DNA from: Massilia putida
Lineage (GTDB): Bacteria; Pseudomonadota; Gammaproteobacteria; Burkholderiales; Burkholderiaceae_D
DNA: 64,000 nt
Reading direction: 5' to 3'
NCBI RefSeq assembly: GCF_001941825.1
Contig: NZ_CP019038.1
Coordinates: 2,604,001-2,668,000, forward strand
Part shown: positions 32,616 through 41,239 of the stretch, piece by piece
How the letters are laid out: the number at the start of each line of letters is the position of its first letter
Numbering within the stretch: position 1 is the first letter of the stretch
Translations under genes and position numbers: made by a program
Notes under the pieces: generated by a model
What the model was told of the DNA's origin: nothing
Database searches by the model: none
What the model saw: only the letters and a program-made list of their open reading frames with translations

Positions 32616-33350
32616 CTACGTGGCGGTACCGGACAGGATCGTGACGGCCACCCGCCGGTTGCGCGCCCGCCCGACCGGATCATCGTTCGATGCGATCGGC
32701 CGGTTCGCCCCGCGCCCGACGGCCGCCAGGCGTTCCTCGGCCACGCCGCTCGCCGCGAACAGGCGCACGACGGTGGTGGCGCGCACGGCCGACAATTCCC
32801 AGTTCGATGCGAACGCCGGGTTGCCGATCGGCGTATTGTCCGTAAAACCTTCCACTTCGATGCCGTGCGTATCGTCCTTGAGCAGGTCGGCCACGGTACG
32901 CAGGGTTTCCCGGGCGGTCGGTGTCAGGCCGGCGTCGCCTTCGTCGAACAACACGCTGGCATTGATCTCCAGCGTGACGCCGCGCGCGGTCCGCGTGACG
33001 CGCACCTTGCCGCTGTTGACGAGGGGTTTCAGGATGCTGTCGAGCTTTTTCGCCAGCAGGTCGAGGCGTTCGCGGTCGCGTTTGGCCGCTTCCGCCCGTT
33101 TGTGCGCCAGGATGTTCGACAGCGGCAGCGCGTCCACCTCGACCATCGTATTCGACCGGTTCGACGCGCCACGGCCGCCGAAGGCGTCGCCCAGCGATTC
33201 CGACAACACCGTGTACTTGCCGATATTGACTACGGACACCGCGTACATCACGACGAAGAACGCGAACAGCAAGGTGATGAAGTCGGCGTAGGAAATCAGC
33301 CAGCGCTCGTGGTTCTCGGTGTCCTGTTCGTACGGTCTGCGGCGCGCCAT
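32616..33350 (-). CDS. motD: Flagellar stator protein MotD (MotB family)
   Basis: This 244-residue protein has the MotB N-terminus with one membrane helix: W-L-I-S-Y-A-D-F-I-T-L-L-F-A-F-F-V-V-M-Y, where Asp23 is the proton-carrying residue. The periplasmic OmpA-like domain (about 130-240) has V-L-F-D-E-G-D-A, V-E-G-F-T-D-N-T-P-I and S-N-W-E-L-S-A-V-R-A for peptidoglycan binding. The pairing with motC behind fliA, flhG and flhF is the Pseudomonas-type MotCD arrangement rather than the enteric motAB one. Confidence 0.93.
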   Translation of the reverse strand: MARRRPYEQDTENHERWLISYADFITLLFAFFVVMYAVSVVNIGKYTVLSESLGDAFGGRGASNRSNTMVEVDALPLSNILAHKRAEAAKRDRERLDLLAKKLDSILKPLVNSGKVRVTRTARGVTLEINASVLFDEGDAGLTPTARETLRTVADLLKDDTHGIEVEGFTDNTPIGNPAFASNWELSAVRATTVVRLFAASGVAEERLAAVGRGANRPIASNDDPVGRARNRRVAVTILSGTAT

Positions 33351-33363
33351 GGATGTCGGGGCG

Positions 33364-34107
33364 TCAGTGCTGCGCCAGCAGGCACGCCACGCGCTCTTCG
33401 ATCACGCGCGTGTAGTCGCCGGTAGCGATGTCGTGGAAGACGTCGGTCAGGATCTCGTACTCGGCCACGCGCTCGGCGACGATGCCCTTGATCTTGTTGC
33501 CGACCGGGTAAAAGAACAGGTTCGCGAGGCCGACGCCGTACACGGTCGACACGAACGCGACGGCGATGCCGGCGCCCAGGCGCGAGGGGTCCGACAGGTT
33601 TTCCATCACGTGGATCAGGCCCAGCACGGCGCCCAGGATGCCCACCGTCGGCGCATAGCCGGCCGCGGATTCCCAGATGCGCGCGGCCTGGCGCTCGCGG
33701 AATTCGTAGTTGTTGATTTCCGTATCCAACAAGCTGCGCAGCTTGTCGGGCTGGATGCCGTCGACGACGAGGCGCAGCCCCTTCTGGATGAACGGATCGG
33801 CCTTCGCCATGTACTGTTCCAGCGACAGGAGCCCGTCGCGTCGCGCCGACAGGCTCCACAGGTGGATTTCGCGGGCCAGCGCCTGGCGGCGGTCGGGCGG
33901 CGTGACGAACACCCAGCGCAGCATGCGCACGCCGCGCACGAAGGCGCGCGACTTCGTCTGCAGCAGCACGGCGCCGAACGTGCCGACGACCACGATGGCG
34001 AAGGCGGCCGGCTGGATCAGCGAGGAAAACTTGCCGCCGTCGAGCGTGTGCCCGACGACGATTCCGGCCAGCGCCAGTGCGAGACCGAGCAGGCTGGTCA
34101 GGTCCAC
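33364..34107 (-). CDS. motC: Flagellar stator protein MotC (MotA family)
   Basis: This 247-residue protein has four membrane helices. It carries the MotA-family segments L-A-L-A-G-I-V-V-G-H, G-G-K-F-S-S-L-I-Q-P-A-A, and the third-fourth helix region Y-A-P-T-V-G-I-L-G-A-V-L-G-L-I with A-V-A-F-V-S-T-V-Y-G-V-G-L-A-N. It forms the ion channel with MotD. The start overlaps the end of fliA by 10 nt, and motD follows 13 nt later. Confidence 0.93.
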   Translation of the reverse strand: MDLTSLLGLALALAGIVVGHTLDGGKFSSLIQPAAFAIVVVGTFGAVLLQTKSRAFVRGVRMLRWVFVTPPDRRQALAREIHLWSLSARRDGLLSLEQYMAKADPFIQKGLRLVVDGIQPDKLRSLLDTEINNYEFRERQAARIWESAAGYAPTVGILGAVLGLIHVMENLSDPSRLGAGIAVAFVSTVYGVGLANLFFYPVGNKIKGIVAERVAEYEILTDVFHDIATGDYTRVIEERVACLLAQH

Positions 34108-34817
34108 GAACGCTCCCGCAGATAGGTCCGCAGGCGCGCCACGGCCTGCGTGTGCAGCTGCGAGACGCGCGATTCCGACACACCCATCACGGCGCCGATT
34201 TCCTTGAGGTTGAGTTCTTCTTCGTAGTACAGGCCCATCAACATCTTCTCGCGCGGCGGCAGCGCGTCGATGGCGTCGATGACGGTCTGGCGGAAGTCCG
34301 TGTCGAGCAGGCTCTTCAGCGGATCATCGTCGTCCACGGCATAGCGGTCGAGGAAGCTGTCGTTGCCGTCTTCGTCGTGGAAGTCCTCGTAGTAGACGAG
34401 CTGGTGGCCGCCGGAATCGCCCAGCAGATCCTGATAGTCGGCCAGGGACAGCTTGAGCGACTTCGCCACCTCGGATTCGCTCGGCGGACGGCCCAGTTGC
34501 TGCTGCAGCGAGGCCATGGCCTGCTCGACCTTGCGCATATTGGCGCGCGTGGAGCGCGGCATCCAGTCGCTGCTGCGCAGCTCGTCCAGCATGGCGCCGC
34601 GGATGCGCAGCACCGCATAGGTCTCGAACTGCGCGCCGTGGTTTTCCTCGTAGCGGTTGATCGCGTCGAGGAGGCCCATCATGCCAGCCTGTATCAGGTC
34701 ATCGACTTCGACGGACGGCGGGAGCTTGGCCTTCATCTGGTGGGCGAGACGCTTCACCAACGGCATGTGCTCCGTCAGCAAAGAGTTCTTGTCCGCTTTC
34801 CCTTTGACCGTGTACAT
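34098..34817 (-). CDS. fliA: Flagellar sigma factor FliA (sigma-28)
   Basis: This 239-residue protein has regions 2 to 4: L-V-K-R-L-A-H-Q-M-K, D-L-I-Q-A-G-M-M-G-L-L-D-A, F-E-T-Y-A-V-L-R-I-R-G-A-M-L-D-E-L-R-S-S-D-W, and region 4 L-P-P-R-E-K-M-L-M-G-L-Y-Y-E-E-E-L-N-L-K-E-I-G with V-S-E-S-R-V-S-Q-L-H. It should read the two promoters identified at flgK and flgM and is inhibited by FlgM. It lies between flhG and motC. Confidence 0.97.
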   Translation of the reverse strand: MYTVKGKADKNSLLTEHMPLVKRLAHQMKAKLPPSVEVDDLIQAGMMGLLDAINRYEENHGAQFETYAVLRIRGAMLDELRSSDWMPRSTRANMRKVEQAMASLQQQLGRPPSESEVAKSLKLSLADYQDLLGDSGGHQLVYYEDFHDEDGNDSFLDRYAVDDDDPLKSLLDTDFRQTVIDAIDALPPREKMLMGLYYEEELNLKEIGAVMGVSESRVSQLHTQAVARLRTYLRERSWT

Positions 34818-34847
34818 GGTTCCAGTAATTAATTATTCTTCGCCGCT

Positions 34848-35747
34848 TCAAGCGGCCCGTCCCTGCTGCATCCCGTTGCGCGCGAAGCGCCCGGCCAGGC
34901 GGCGGAACGCCACCGATGCGCCGGCCAGCGGGAATGCGTCGACCACGGCGCGCCCGAGGCGCGCGGCACGGTGCAGGTACTCGTCCGCCGGCACGGAGCC
35001 CATGGAGCTCAACGTTACTGCCAGGTAACGAGTTGCCGCAGATGACATATTATCGTATACCACCTTCGCCTCGGCTTCGGTAGCGCCCGTCACAAGAATA
35101 CCGAACGGACGGCGGCCGAGATGCTGCGACAGCCGCTTGATCAGCGCATACGCGTTCGTGATCGACGCGGCGCTCGTCGAGACCTGCACGACGATCTCGG
35201 ACGAGTCCATGATCGGCACCGGGAACGTACCGTCTTCCGAAAATTCGCCGTCGACCATGACGATGCTGCCGGACGATTGCTGGACGAGGACGTCGAAGGT
35301 TTTGGCGAGGCGCCGCATCTCGTCCGCCGCGCCTCCCGTCGCTCCCGCGAAGGGGGGAGCCCAATCTTGCTGGCGTACCCGGCTGTTCGAAGACACTTGG
35401 GTCCCCGCCTGTGCGGGAACGATGTTTTTATGCGCCATCTTTACCACCGAAAAGCCCTGCGGCACCGGATGGATCACCTGATTCAGCGCGCATTCCTGGC
35501 GCGCCACCTGCAGCAGGCTCGGGCCGCGGTCGACGCCGAGGCGCTGGGCCACGCCATACTCGCGCGTGCAGGCGTCGACGATCATCACGTCATTGCCGGA
35601 CTGGGCCAGCGAGGCGCCCAGGTTGACGAGCATGGCGCCCTTGTCGTCCTGCGGGGTGGCGGAGAGGAACGTCACGATGCGGGGCTTGGGGCCCGCCAGC
35701 ATCCGGCGCAGGCCCTCCGCCTGGTCGAAGTCGAAACTAGCCAACAT
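34848..35747 (-). CDS. flhG: Flagellar number regulator FlhG/FleN (ParA/MinD-like), carrying an in-frame repeat insertion
   Basis: This 299-residue protein sits directly behind flhF, overlapping it by 11 nt. The MinD-like fold is visible: I-V-T-F-L-S-A-T-P-Q-D-D-K-G-A-M-L-V-N-L near residue 24, D-V-M-I-V-D-A-C at 53-60, M-V-D-G-E-F and V-Q-V-S-T-S-A-A-S. The first segment is a degenerate Walker A (A-T-P-Q-D-D-K-G instead of K-G-G-x-G-K-T), so ATP use may differ. Residues about 108-137 (N-I-V-P-A-Q-A-G-T-Q-V to A-P-P-F-A-G-A-T-G-G) are the translation of a dispersed repeat and have no counterpart expected in the family. FlhG limits flagellar number together with FlhF. Confidence 0.88.
   Translation of the reverse strand: MLASFDFDQAEGLRRMLAGPKPRIVTFLSATPQDDKGAMLVNLGASLAQSGNDVMIVDACTREYGVAQRLGVDRGPSLLQVARQECALNQVIHPVPQGFSVVKMAHKNIVPAQAGTQVSSNSRVRQQDWAPPFAGATGGAADEMRRLAKTFDVLVQQSSGSIVMVDGEFSEDGTFPVPIMDSSEIVVQVSTSAASITNAYALIKRLSQHLGRRPFGILVTGATEAEAKVVYDNMSSAATRYLAVTLSSMGSVPADEYLHRAARLGRAVVDAFPLAGASVAFRRLAGRFARNGMQQGRAA
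35338..35424. repeat. Dispersed inverted-repeat element inserted inside flhG
   Basis: CGTCGCTCCCGCGAAGGGGG (35338-35357, continuing GAGCCCAA) and the inverted GGGTCCCCGCCTGTGCGGGA (35400-35419, then ACGATG) belong to the family seen at 3123-3230 and 23170-23297. Here the unit is 87 nt, a multiple of three, and keeps the flhG frame open, adding about 29 residues. Confidence 0.75.
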
Positions 35748-37212
35748 ACACCTCGCGCAGCGAACGGTCGTTGTTCAGGTTGCCGAGGCCCGACATCATC
35801 AGCGGCAGGTCGGCATCCGCGATCTGGGCGGCGGCGTCGCGCTTGGCGCGGAAGGCGCGGTCGACGAGCATCGCGCGGTCGGCCAGGTGCAGGTCTTCCG
35901 GCACGCGCTGGCCGGTGGAGATGTAATACAGGTTCAGCTTCTGGCGCACGAGCACATCCAGCACGTTGCCGATCGAGACGGCCTCGTCCAGCTTGGTCAT
36001 GATGCAGCCGGCCAGGCCGGTGCCCTGGTAGGCGCGCACGACTTCGTTCAGCGTCTCGTTGGTCGACGTCGCGTTCAGGCACAGCAGGCGCTTCACGTCG
36101 GCGCCGGACTCCGTCAGCATGGCGACCTGCTCCGTCACCATCTGGTCGCGCTGCGACATGCCGATGGTGTCGATCAGCACCGTGTGCTTGTTGCGCAGTT
36201 CCTTCAGGGCGATGCGCAGGTCGGCCTCGTCCTTCACCGAGTGCACCATCACGCCGAGGATCTTGCCGTAGATGCGCAGCTGCTCGTGGCCGCCGATACG
36301 ATAGGCATCCGTCGTGATCAGCGCCAGCTTTTCCGGACCGTGGCGCATCACGCAGCGGGCGGCCAGCTTGGCGGTGGTCGTCGTCTTGCCGACGCCGGTC
36401 GGGCCGACCAGCGCGAATACGCCGCCGCGGTCGAGGATGGCGTCCTCGTCGGCCATCGTCGTGATGTTGCGCGACAGGACAGTCTTGACCCAGCGCAGCG
36501 ACTCGGCGGCATCCTTACCGGCCGGCAGCTTGTCGACCAGGTAGCGCGACAGGCTCGCCGAGAAGCCGGCGGCCAGCATCTCGCGCAGCACGGTGGCCTT
36601 CTGCGGCTCGCGCTGCTGGGTGCTGCCCCACGACAGCTCGGCCAGCTGGGTTTCCATCATGCCGCGCATGGCGCGGATCTCATTCATCATGCCGTGCATT
36701 TCGGCGGCGGCGGATTCTTTTGCCTGGGCGATCGCGGCCGACATCATCGCCGTCATCGCGGCCATGTCGAACGCCGGCGCCTCCGCCGCTTGCGGCGCGC
36801 GGCGGTTGGCGTACGTCGGCGGCACGGCTTGTGCGGCCGGCTCGTCCAGGTCATACAAGGAATTAAGCGACGAATTCAGCGGCTGGCGCGGCGCCGGCGC
36901 TTCCTGGAACGGACGGGCCTGCGGCGCTTCCTGGAAAGTGCGCGCGGGGCGAGCGGCCGGGCGCGGTGCCGGTGCCGGCTCCAGGTCGTCGAACGACGGT
37001 TCCTGCATATTCAGGTTCGGACGCGGCGCCGCCATCTCCGTTTCCAGCGCCGGCGCAGCCAGCGACGCGACGTCTTCATTGTCCAATGCGAGGATCTCGA
37101 CCACGCCATCCACGGGACGGTTCGACAGGATGACCGCGTCCGGTCCCAACGCCTCGCGCACTTTGCGCAGGGCCTCGCGGGAAGTCGCCGCTGTAAATTT
37201 CTTCACGTTCAT
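35737..37212 (-). CDS. flhF: Flagellar placement GTPase FlhF (SRP-like)
   Basis: This 491-residue protein starts at 37212 (M-N-V-K-K-F-T-A-A-T-S-R-E-A-L-R-K-V-R-E-A-L-G-P-D-A). A variable Pro/Ala-rich middle follows, then an N-domain and the SRP-type G-domain: G-P-T-G-V-G-K-T-T at 270-278, A-L-I-T-T-D-A-Y-R-I-G, H-T-V-L-I-D-T-I-G-M-S-Q-R-D, and T-K-L-D-E-A. FlhF marks the site of flagellar assembly at the pole and works with FlhG. An N-terminal extension of the open frame to 37275 is unlikely because the family motif starts at M-N-V-K-K. Confidence 0.95.
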   Translation of the reverse strand: MNVKKFTAATSREALRKVREALGPDAVILSNRPVDGVVEILALDNEDVASLAAPALETEMAAPRPNLNMQEPSFDDLEPAPAPRPAARPARTFQEAPQARPFQEAPAPRQPLNSSLNSLYDLDEPAAQAVPPTYANRRAPQAAEAPAFDMAAMTAMMSAAIAQAKESAAAEMHGMMNEIRAMRGMMETQLAELSWGSTQQREPQKATVLREMLAAGFSASLSRYLVDKLPAGKDAAESLRWVKTVLSRNITTMADEDAILDRGGVFALVGPTGVGKTTTTAKLAARCVMRHGPEKLALITTDAYRIGGHEQLRIYGKILGVMVHSVKDEADLRIALKELRNKHTVLIDTIGMSQRDQMVTEQVAMLTESGADVKRLLCLNATSTNETLNEVVRAYQGTGLAGCIMTKLDEAVSIGNVLDVLVRQKLNLYYISTGQRVPEDLHLADRAMLVDRAFRAKRDAAAQIADADLPLMMSGLGNLNNDRSLREVYVG

Positions 37213-37385
37213 CGTTGTTCTCCGCTCTTCCTGGCTTGGTAGTTCGCTGTCCGTCACGTGGGCACAATGGCCCATTCACGGGGAGAATTATTGACGATGC
37301 CGGTGGGAAACGATTGGGGGAACAGGCGGGGGAAAGAGCCCTATTTCTTCAAGGCAGGCTCAGGAACAGTGCTGGGAGGGAGTTT

Positions 37386-37412
37386 CAACAAAGACCAGCC
37401 TGGCGGCTGGTC
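37386..37412 (-). terminator. Rho-independent terminator after the small gene
   Basis: On the minus strand GACCAGCC (37405-37412) pairs with GGCTGGTC (37393-37400) around a 4-nt loop and is followed by CTTTGTT. It lies 13 nt past the stop of the small gene at 37425-37661 and before flhF. Confidence 0.6.
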
Positions 37413-37424
37413 CGGGTACGGAGG

Positions 37425-37661
37425 TCAGCTCCAGCTGCGTCGATATTGCTGGGCGCGCTCTTGCTCTTCAAGCCACTCTATGGCGTGCTCGACGTTGGAA
37501 CAAGGAATGTTGCCCTCTTCCAGTGCAGCGCGTATTTTCCATTCCGGCTGGCGGGCCAGAATGGCACGGAATGCCTCACGCGAATAGATCGGCGCCACTG
37601 AACGGGAAGAATGTTCGGGTTTGACACAACCGTTACCACGGCCAAAATTGAATTGAATCAA
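37425..37661 (-). CDS. Small protein of unknown function between flhA and flhF
   Basis: This 78-codon frame starts at TTG 37661 with GGGGGGA 5 nt upstream and ends 13 nt before a good intrinsic terminator. The product is acidic-basic mixed and mostly helical, with R-E-A-F-R-A-I-L-A-R-Q-P-E-W-K-I-R-A-A-L-E-E and N-V-E-H-A-I-E-W-L-E-E-Q-E-R-A. It has one N-terminal and one internal Cys and no signal peptide. Composition and the terminator favour a real gene; no family is recognised. Its position inside the flh run hints at a flagellar or shared-transcript role, without proof. Confidence 0.5.
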   Translation of the reverse strand: MIQFNFGRGNGCVKPEHSSRSVAPIYSREAFRAILARQPEWKIRAALEEGNIPCSNVEHAIEWLEEQERAQQYRRSWS

Positions 37662-37710
37662 CGATTCCCCCCGTAACGTATGGAATCAAATCGTAGCACT
37701 CCGCCATGTA

Positions 37711-37729
37711 AAAAAACGTTAAGTAACGT
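37711..37729 (-). terminator. Weak hairpin with T run after flhA
   Basis: On the minus strand ACGTT-ACTT-AACGT (37716-37729) is followed by a run of T (37711-37715 and on), 81 nt past the flhA stop. The stem is only 5 bp. It lies in an AT-rich stretch (37680-37770) that may also hold the promoter of the small gene. Confidence 0.35.
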
Positions 37730-37809
37730 ACCAACTCGACATAAAACAAAAAAATATCTGTATGTTGAGCAAAACTACCACGCGGTTCGTGGCTGATCCA
37801 TGCGCCGGA

Positions 37810-39936
37810 TCAAGCCGCGCCCACCAAGCTCGTTACGCGAATGGTCTTCGATTCCGGAATCTCGGAATGCGACAGCACTTTCAACTGAGGCAACGCCCGC
37901 CGCAGGAAACGCGACAACAGCGTGCGCAACGGCCCCGGCACCAGCAGCACCGGCGTCAGGCCCATCGCTTCCTGCTGCTGCGCCGCGTTGGCGGCCTGCT
38001 GGACGATGGTGTCGGCCAAGCCGGGCTCAATGCCGGTGCCGTCGCCGCCCGCGTTCAATGCCTGCACGAGCAACCGTTCGAGGCGATTGTCCAGGGTCAT
38101 CACGGACAGTTCGTTCGTGCCCGGGAACAACTGCTGCACGATGGCGCGGCCCAGCGCGACGCGCACCAGCGACGTCAGGTCGTTCGGATCCTGCGTGCTG
38201 CCGCCGTGCTCGGACAGGGTCTCGATGATCGTGCGCATGTCGCGGATGTGCACGCCTTCCTGCAGCAGGTTCTGCAACACTTTCTGCAGCGTCGACAGCG
38301 ACACGACCTTCGGCACCAGATCCTCGACCAGCTTCGGCGCATCTTTCGCCAGGTGGTCGAGCAGCGCCTGCACCTCCATCCGGCCCAGCAGTTCCGATGC
38401 GTGCGTCGTGATCAGGTGATTCAGGTGCGTGGCGATGACGGTGCCGGCGTCGACGACGGTATAGCCCATGCTCTGCGCGTCGTCCTTCAGGGCGGCGTCG
38501 ATCCAGATGGCCGGCAGTCCGAACGCCGGATCCGTCGTCACGAGGCCCGGCAGCGTGCCGGTGGCCATGCCCGGATTAATCGCCAGAAACTGGCCGTTCA
38601 TCGCCTCGCCGCTGCCCACTTCGACACCCTTGAGCGTGATGCGATAAGCCGACGGTTTCAGCTCCAGGTTGTCGCGGATGTGCACGGGCGGCGCCAGGAA
38701 GCCGACTTCCTGAGCAAACTTCTTGCGGATACCCTTGATGCGCTTCAGCAGTTCGCCGTTCTGGCCCTTGTCGACGAGCGGGATCAGGCGGTAGCCCACT
38801 TCCAGGCCGAGGGTATCGACCGGCAGGACGTCCTGCCAGCTCGCCTCTTCCTGCTCGGCCGGCGTGGTGGCCGCGGCCGCGGCACCGCCCGGCGTGCCGG
38901 CCGGTCCCGCGCCGCCCGCGCCTTGTGCTTGTTCCGACGGCATATTCTTGCGGCGCTTTTCCAGCAGATACCCGCCGCCGAACAGCGTGCTGCCCAGCAG
39001 CAGGAACACGAGGTTCGGCATGCCCGGGATCAAGCCCATGCCGCCGATGATGCCGCCCGTGATGTACATGACTTCCGGTTTCGCGAACAACTGGCCGACG
39101 ACCTGCGCGCCCACGTCCTTGTCGCTGGCCACGCGCGAGACGACCATACCGGCCGCGATCGAGATGATCAGCGACGGGATCTGCGCGACGAGGCCGTCGC
39201 CGATGGCCAGCAGCGTGTAATTCTTGATGGCGTCGGCAAACCCCATATCGTGCTGGACCATACCCACAATCAGGCCGCCGACGACGTTGATGACGGTCAC
39301 CAGGATGCCGGCCACGGCATCGCCGCGCACGTATTTCGACGCACCGTCCATTGCGCCGTAGAACTCGGCTTCCTGCGCCACTTCGGAACGGCGGAGCTTG
39401 GCGTCCTGTTCGCCGATCAGGCCGGCATTCAGGTCGGCGTCGATCGCCATCTGCTTGCCGGGCATCGCGTCCAGGGCGAAGCGTGCGCCCACCTCGGCGA
39501 TACGGCCCGCGCCCTTGGTGACGACGGTGAAGTTGATGATGGTAAGGATGATGAAGACGACCAGACCGACCGTGTAGTTGCCGCCGATCAGGAAGTGACC
39601 GAACGCTTCGATCACCTTGCCCGCCGCGGCGCCGCCCGTATGACCCTCGGTCAGCACGACGCGGGTCGAGGCCACGTTCAGCGACAGGCGCAGCATCGTC
39701 GTCACCAGCAGCACGGCCGGAAACGCCATGAAGTCGAGCGGCTTGACCGTGTACAGCGCGGTCAGCAGCACGATCACGGACATCGCGATGTTAAAGCTGA
39801 AGAACAGGTCCAGTGCAAACGCCGGCAACGGCAGGATCATCATTGCCAGCAGCAGGATGATCAGGATCGGCGCGGCCAGCGCGTTGCCGCGGGAACCGAT
39901 CTTTTGCAGCCAGGGAGGCAGTTTGAAACCGTTCAT
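37810..39936 (-). CDS. flhA: Flagellar export gate protein FlhA
   Basis: This 708-residue protein has the family length. The first half has about eight membrane helices, including L-P-A-F-A-L-D, L-L-V-T-T-M-L-R-L-S-L-N-V-A-S-T-R and the FHIPEP-family signature G-A-G-R-I-A-E-V-G-A-R-F-A-L-D-A-M-P-G-K-Q-M-A. The cytoplasmic linker begins near residue 320 (Ala/Gly-rich), then a C-terminal ring domain with E-V-G-Y-R-L-I-P-L-V and R-D-M-R-T-I-I-E-T-L. FlhA is the export motor that receives chaperone-substrate complexes. It lies 121 nt after flhB. Confidence 0.97.
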   Translation of the reverse strand: MNGFKLPPWLQKIGSRGNALAAPILIILLLAMMILPLPAFALDLFFSFNIAMSVIVLLTALYTVKPLDFMAFPAVLLVTTMLRLSLNVASTRVVLTEGHTGGAAAGKVIEAFGHFLIGGNYTVGLVVFIILTIINFTVVTKGAGRIAEVGARFALDAMPGKQMAIDADLNAGLIGEQDAKLRRSEVAQEAEFYGAMDGASKYVRGDAVAGILVTVINVVGGLIVGMVQHDMGFADAIKNYTLLAIGDGLVAQIPSLIISIAAGMVVSRVASDKDVGAQVVGQLFAKPEVMYITGGIIGGMGLIPGMPNLVFLLLGSTLFGGGYLLEKRRKNMPSEQAQGAGGAGPAGTPGGAAAAATTPAEQEEASWQDVLPVDTLGLEVGYRLIPLVDKGQNGELLKRIKGIRKKFAQEVGFLAPPVHIRDNLELKPSAYRITLKGVEVGSGEAMNGQFLAINPGMATGTLPGLVTTDPAFGLPAIWIDAALKDDAQSMGYTVVDAGTVIATHLNHLITTHASELLGRMEVQALLDHLAKDAPKLVEDLVPKVVSLSTLQKVLQNLLQEGVHIRDMRTIIETLSEHGGSTQDPNDLTSLVRVALGRAIVQQLFPGTNELSVMTLDNRLERLLVQALNAGGDGTGIEPGLADTIVQQAANAAQQQEAMGLTPVLLVPGPLRTLLSRFLRRALPQLKVLSHSEIPESKTIRVTSLVGAA

Positions 39937-40057
39937 TGAAGCTCCGTCATTCAGGGATACGACATTATTGCTGATGCCTGACGGAAACTAGGCAGGAAGG
40001 AGACGGGAAAAACCGGCGCAATTCGGCAGGAAGGCGGCCGATTGCGCCGGTCCTGGG

Positions 40058-41239
40058 TCAATGCGGCTTGCGGCCGCCCGGTGCGCCGGGCTTCTGCGAA
40101 GCGGGGTTGAACGGGTCCATCTCGGGCGGGACCGGCAGCTTGCTCGGACGGTCCGGATACTGGTCGAGGGTACCCTTGCTGTACGCACGCAGCTGGTAGA
40201 CATAGGCCAGCACTTCGGCGACGGCCGAGTACAGCGCTTCCGGGATCTCGTCGTCGATGTCGGTGTGCTTGTACAGCGCACGGGCCAGTGCCGGGGCTTC
40301 CAGCAAGGGGACCTTGTTTTCCTTGGCGATCTCGCGGATCCGCGCCGCGACCTCGTCGGTACCCTTGGCCACGACGCGCGGCGCGCCCCGCTGCCCTTCC
40401 CCATACTTGAGCGCGACGGCGAAGTGGGTCGGGTTGGTCACGACGACGTCGGCGGTCGGCACGTTGGCCATCATGCGTTTCTGCGCCATCTGGCGCTGCA
40501 TCTGGCGGATCTTGCCCTTGATCTGCGGGTTGCCGTCCGATTCCTTCGATTCCTGGATGACTTCCTGGCGCGTCATCTTGAGCTTGTCGGCGTAATGCCA
40601 CATCTGGTACGGACCGTCCAGGATGGCGATGGCGCCCAACGCGCCGACCATCGTCAGAAAAGCCTTGGCGAGCAGGCTGCCCAGGTGCGGCGCGGCCGTG
40701 CCGAACGGTTCGATGACGAGGCCGATCACGGCATCCTTCTGGCTCATGACGACGAACCACGCGACGGCGCCAACGAGAAGCGTTTTCGCGACGGCCTTGA
40801 GCAATTCCACGAGCGCATTGGTCGACACCATATTGCCCAGCCCGCGCATCGGATTGAGCTTGCCGAAATTGGGCATAAACGCCTGGGCGCTGAAGTTCCA
40901 GCCGCCGATCAGCATGGGCGACGCCAGCATCATCAGCATGACGGCGCCCGCCAGCGGCAGGCAGGCCAGCAGCACGCCGCCAATGTCCGCGCCGATGCGT
41001 TCGATGAGGGCGTTGGGGTTGTAAATCTGTTCGCGATCGAGCGACAGCCCGCGCTCCAGCATGGCCGACAGCTTGTTGACGATACCACCGCCCATCATCC
41101 ACAGGCCGGCGCCGGCCGTCATCAGCACGGTGAACGTGGCCACTTCGCGCGAACGGGGAATGTCGCCGTCTTCGCGCGCTTGCCTCAGCCGTTTCTCTGA
41201 CGCTGGTTCGGTCCGTTCTGCGTCGCTGTCTTCTGCCAT
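40058..41239 (-). CDS. flhB: Flagellar export switch protein FlhB
   Basis: This 393-residue protein has an N-terminal charged region (E-R-T-E-P-A-S-E-K-R-L-R-Q-A-R-E-D-G-D-I-P-R-S-R-E), four membrane helices up to about residue 210, and a cytoplasmic domain with the autocleavage motif N-P-T-H at 269-272. FlhB interacts with FliK and switches export from hook to filament proteins. The tail after about 360 is Pro/Lys-rich. It is first in the flhB-flhA run; no clear promoter was found upstream. Confidence 0.97.
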   Translation of the reverse strand: MAEDSDAERTEPASEKRLRQAREDGDIPRSREVATFTVLMTAGAGLWMMGGGIVNKLSAMLERGLSLDREQIYNPNALIERIGADIGGVLLACLPLAGAVMLMMLASPMLIGGWNFSAQAFMPNFGKLNPMRGLGNMVSTNALVELLKAVAKTLLVGAVAWFVVMSQKDAVIGLVIEPFGTAAPHLGSLLAKAFLTMVGALGAIAILDGPYQMWHYADKLKMTRQEVIQESKESDGNPQIKGKIRQMQRQMAQKRMMANVPTADVVVTNPTHFAVALKYGEGQRGAPRVVAKGTDEVAARIREIAKENKVPLLEAPALARALYKHTDIDDEIPEALYSAVAEVLAYVYQLRAYSKGTLDQYPDRPSKLPVPPEMDPFNPASQKPGAPGGRKPH

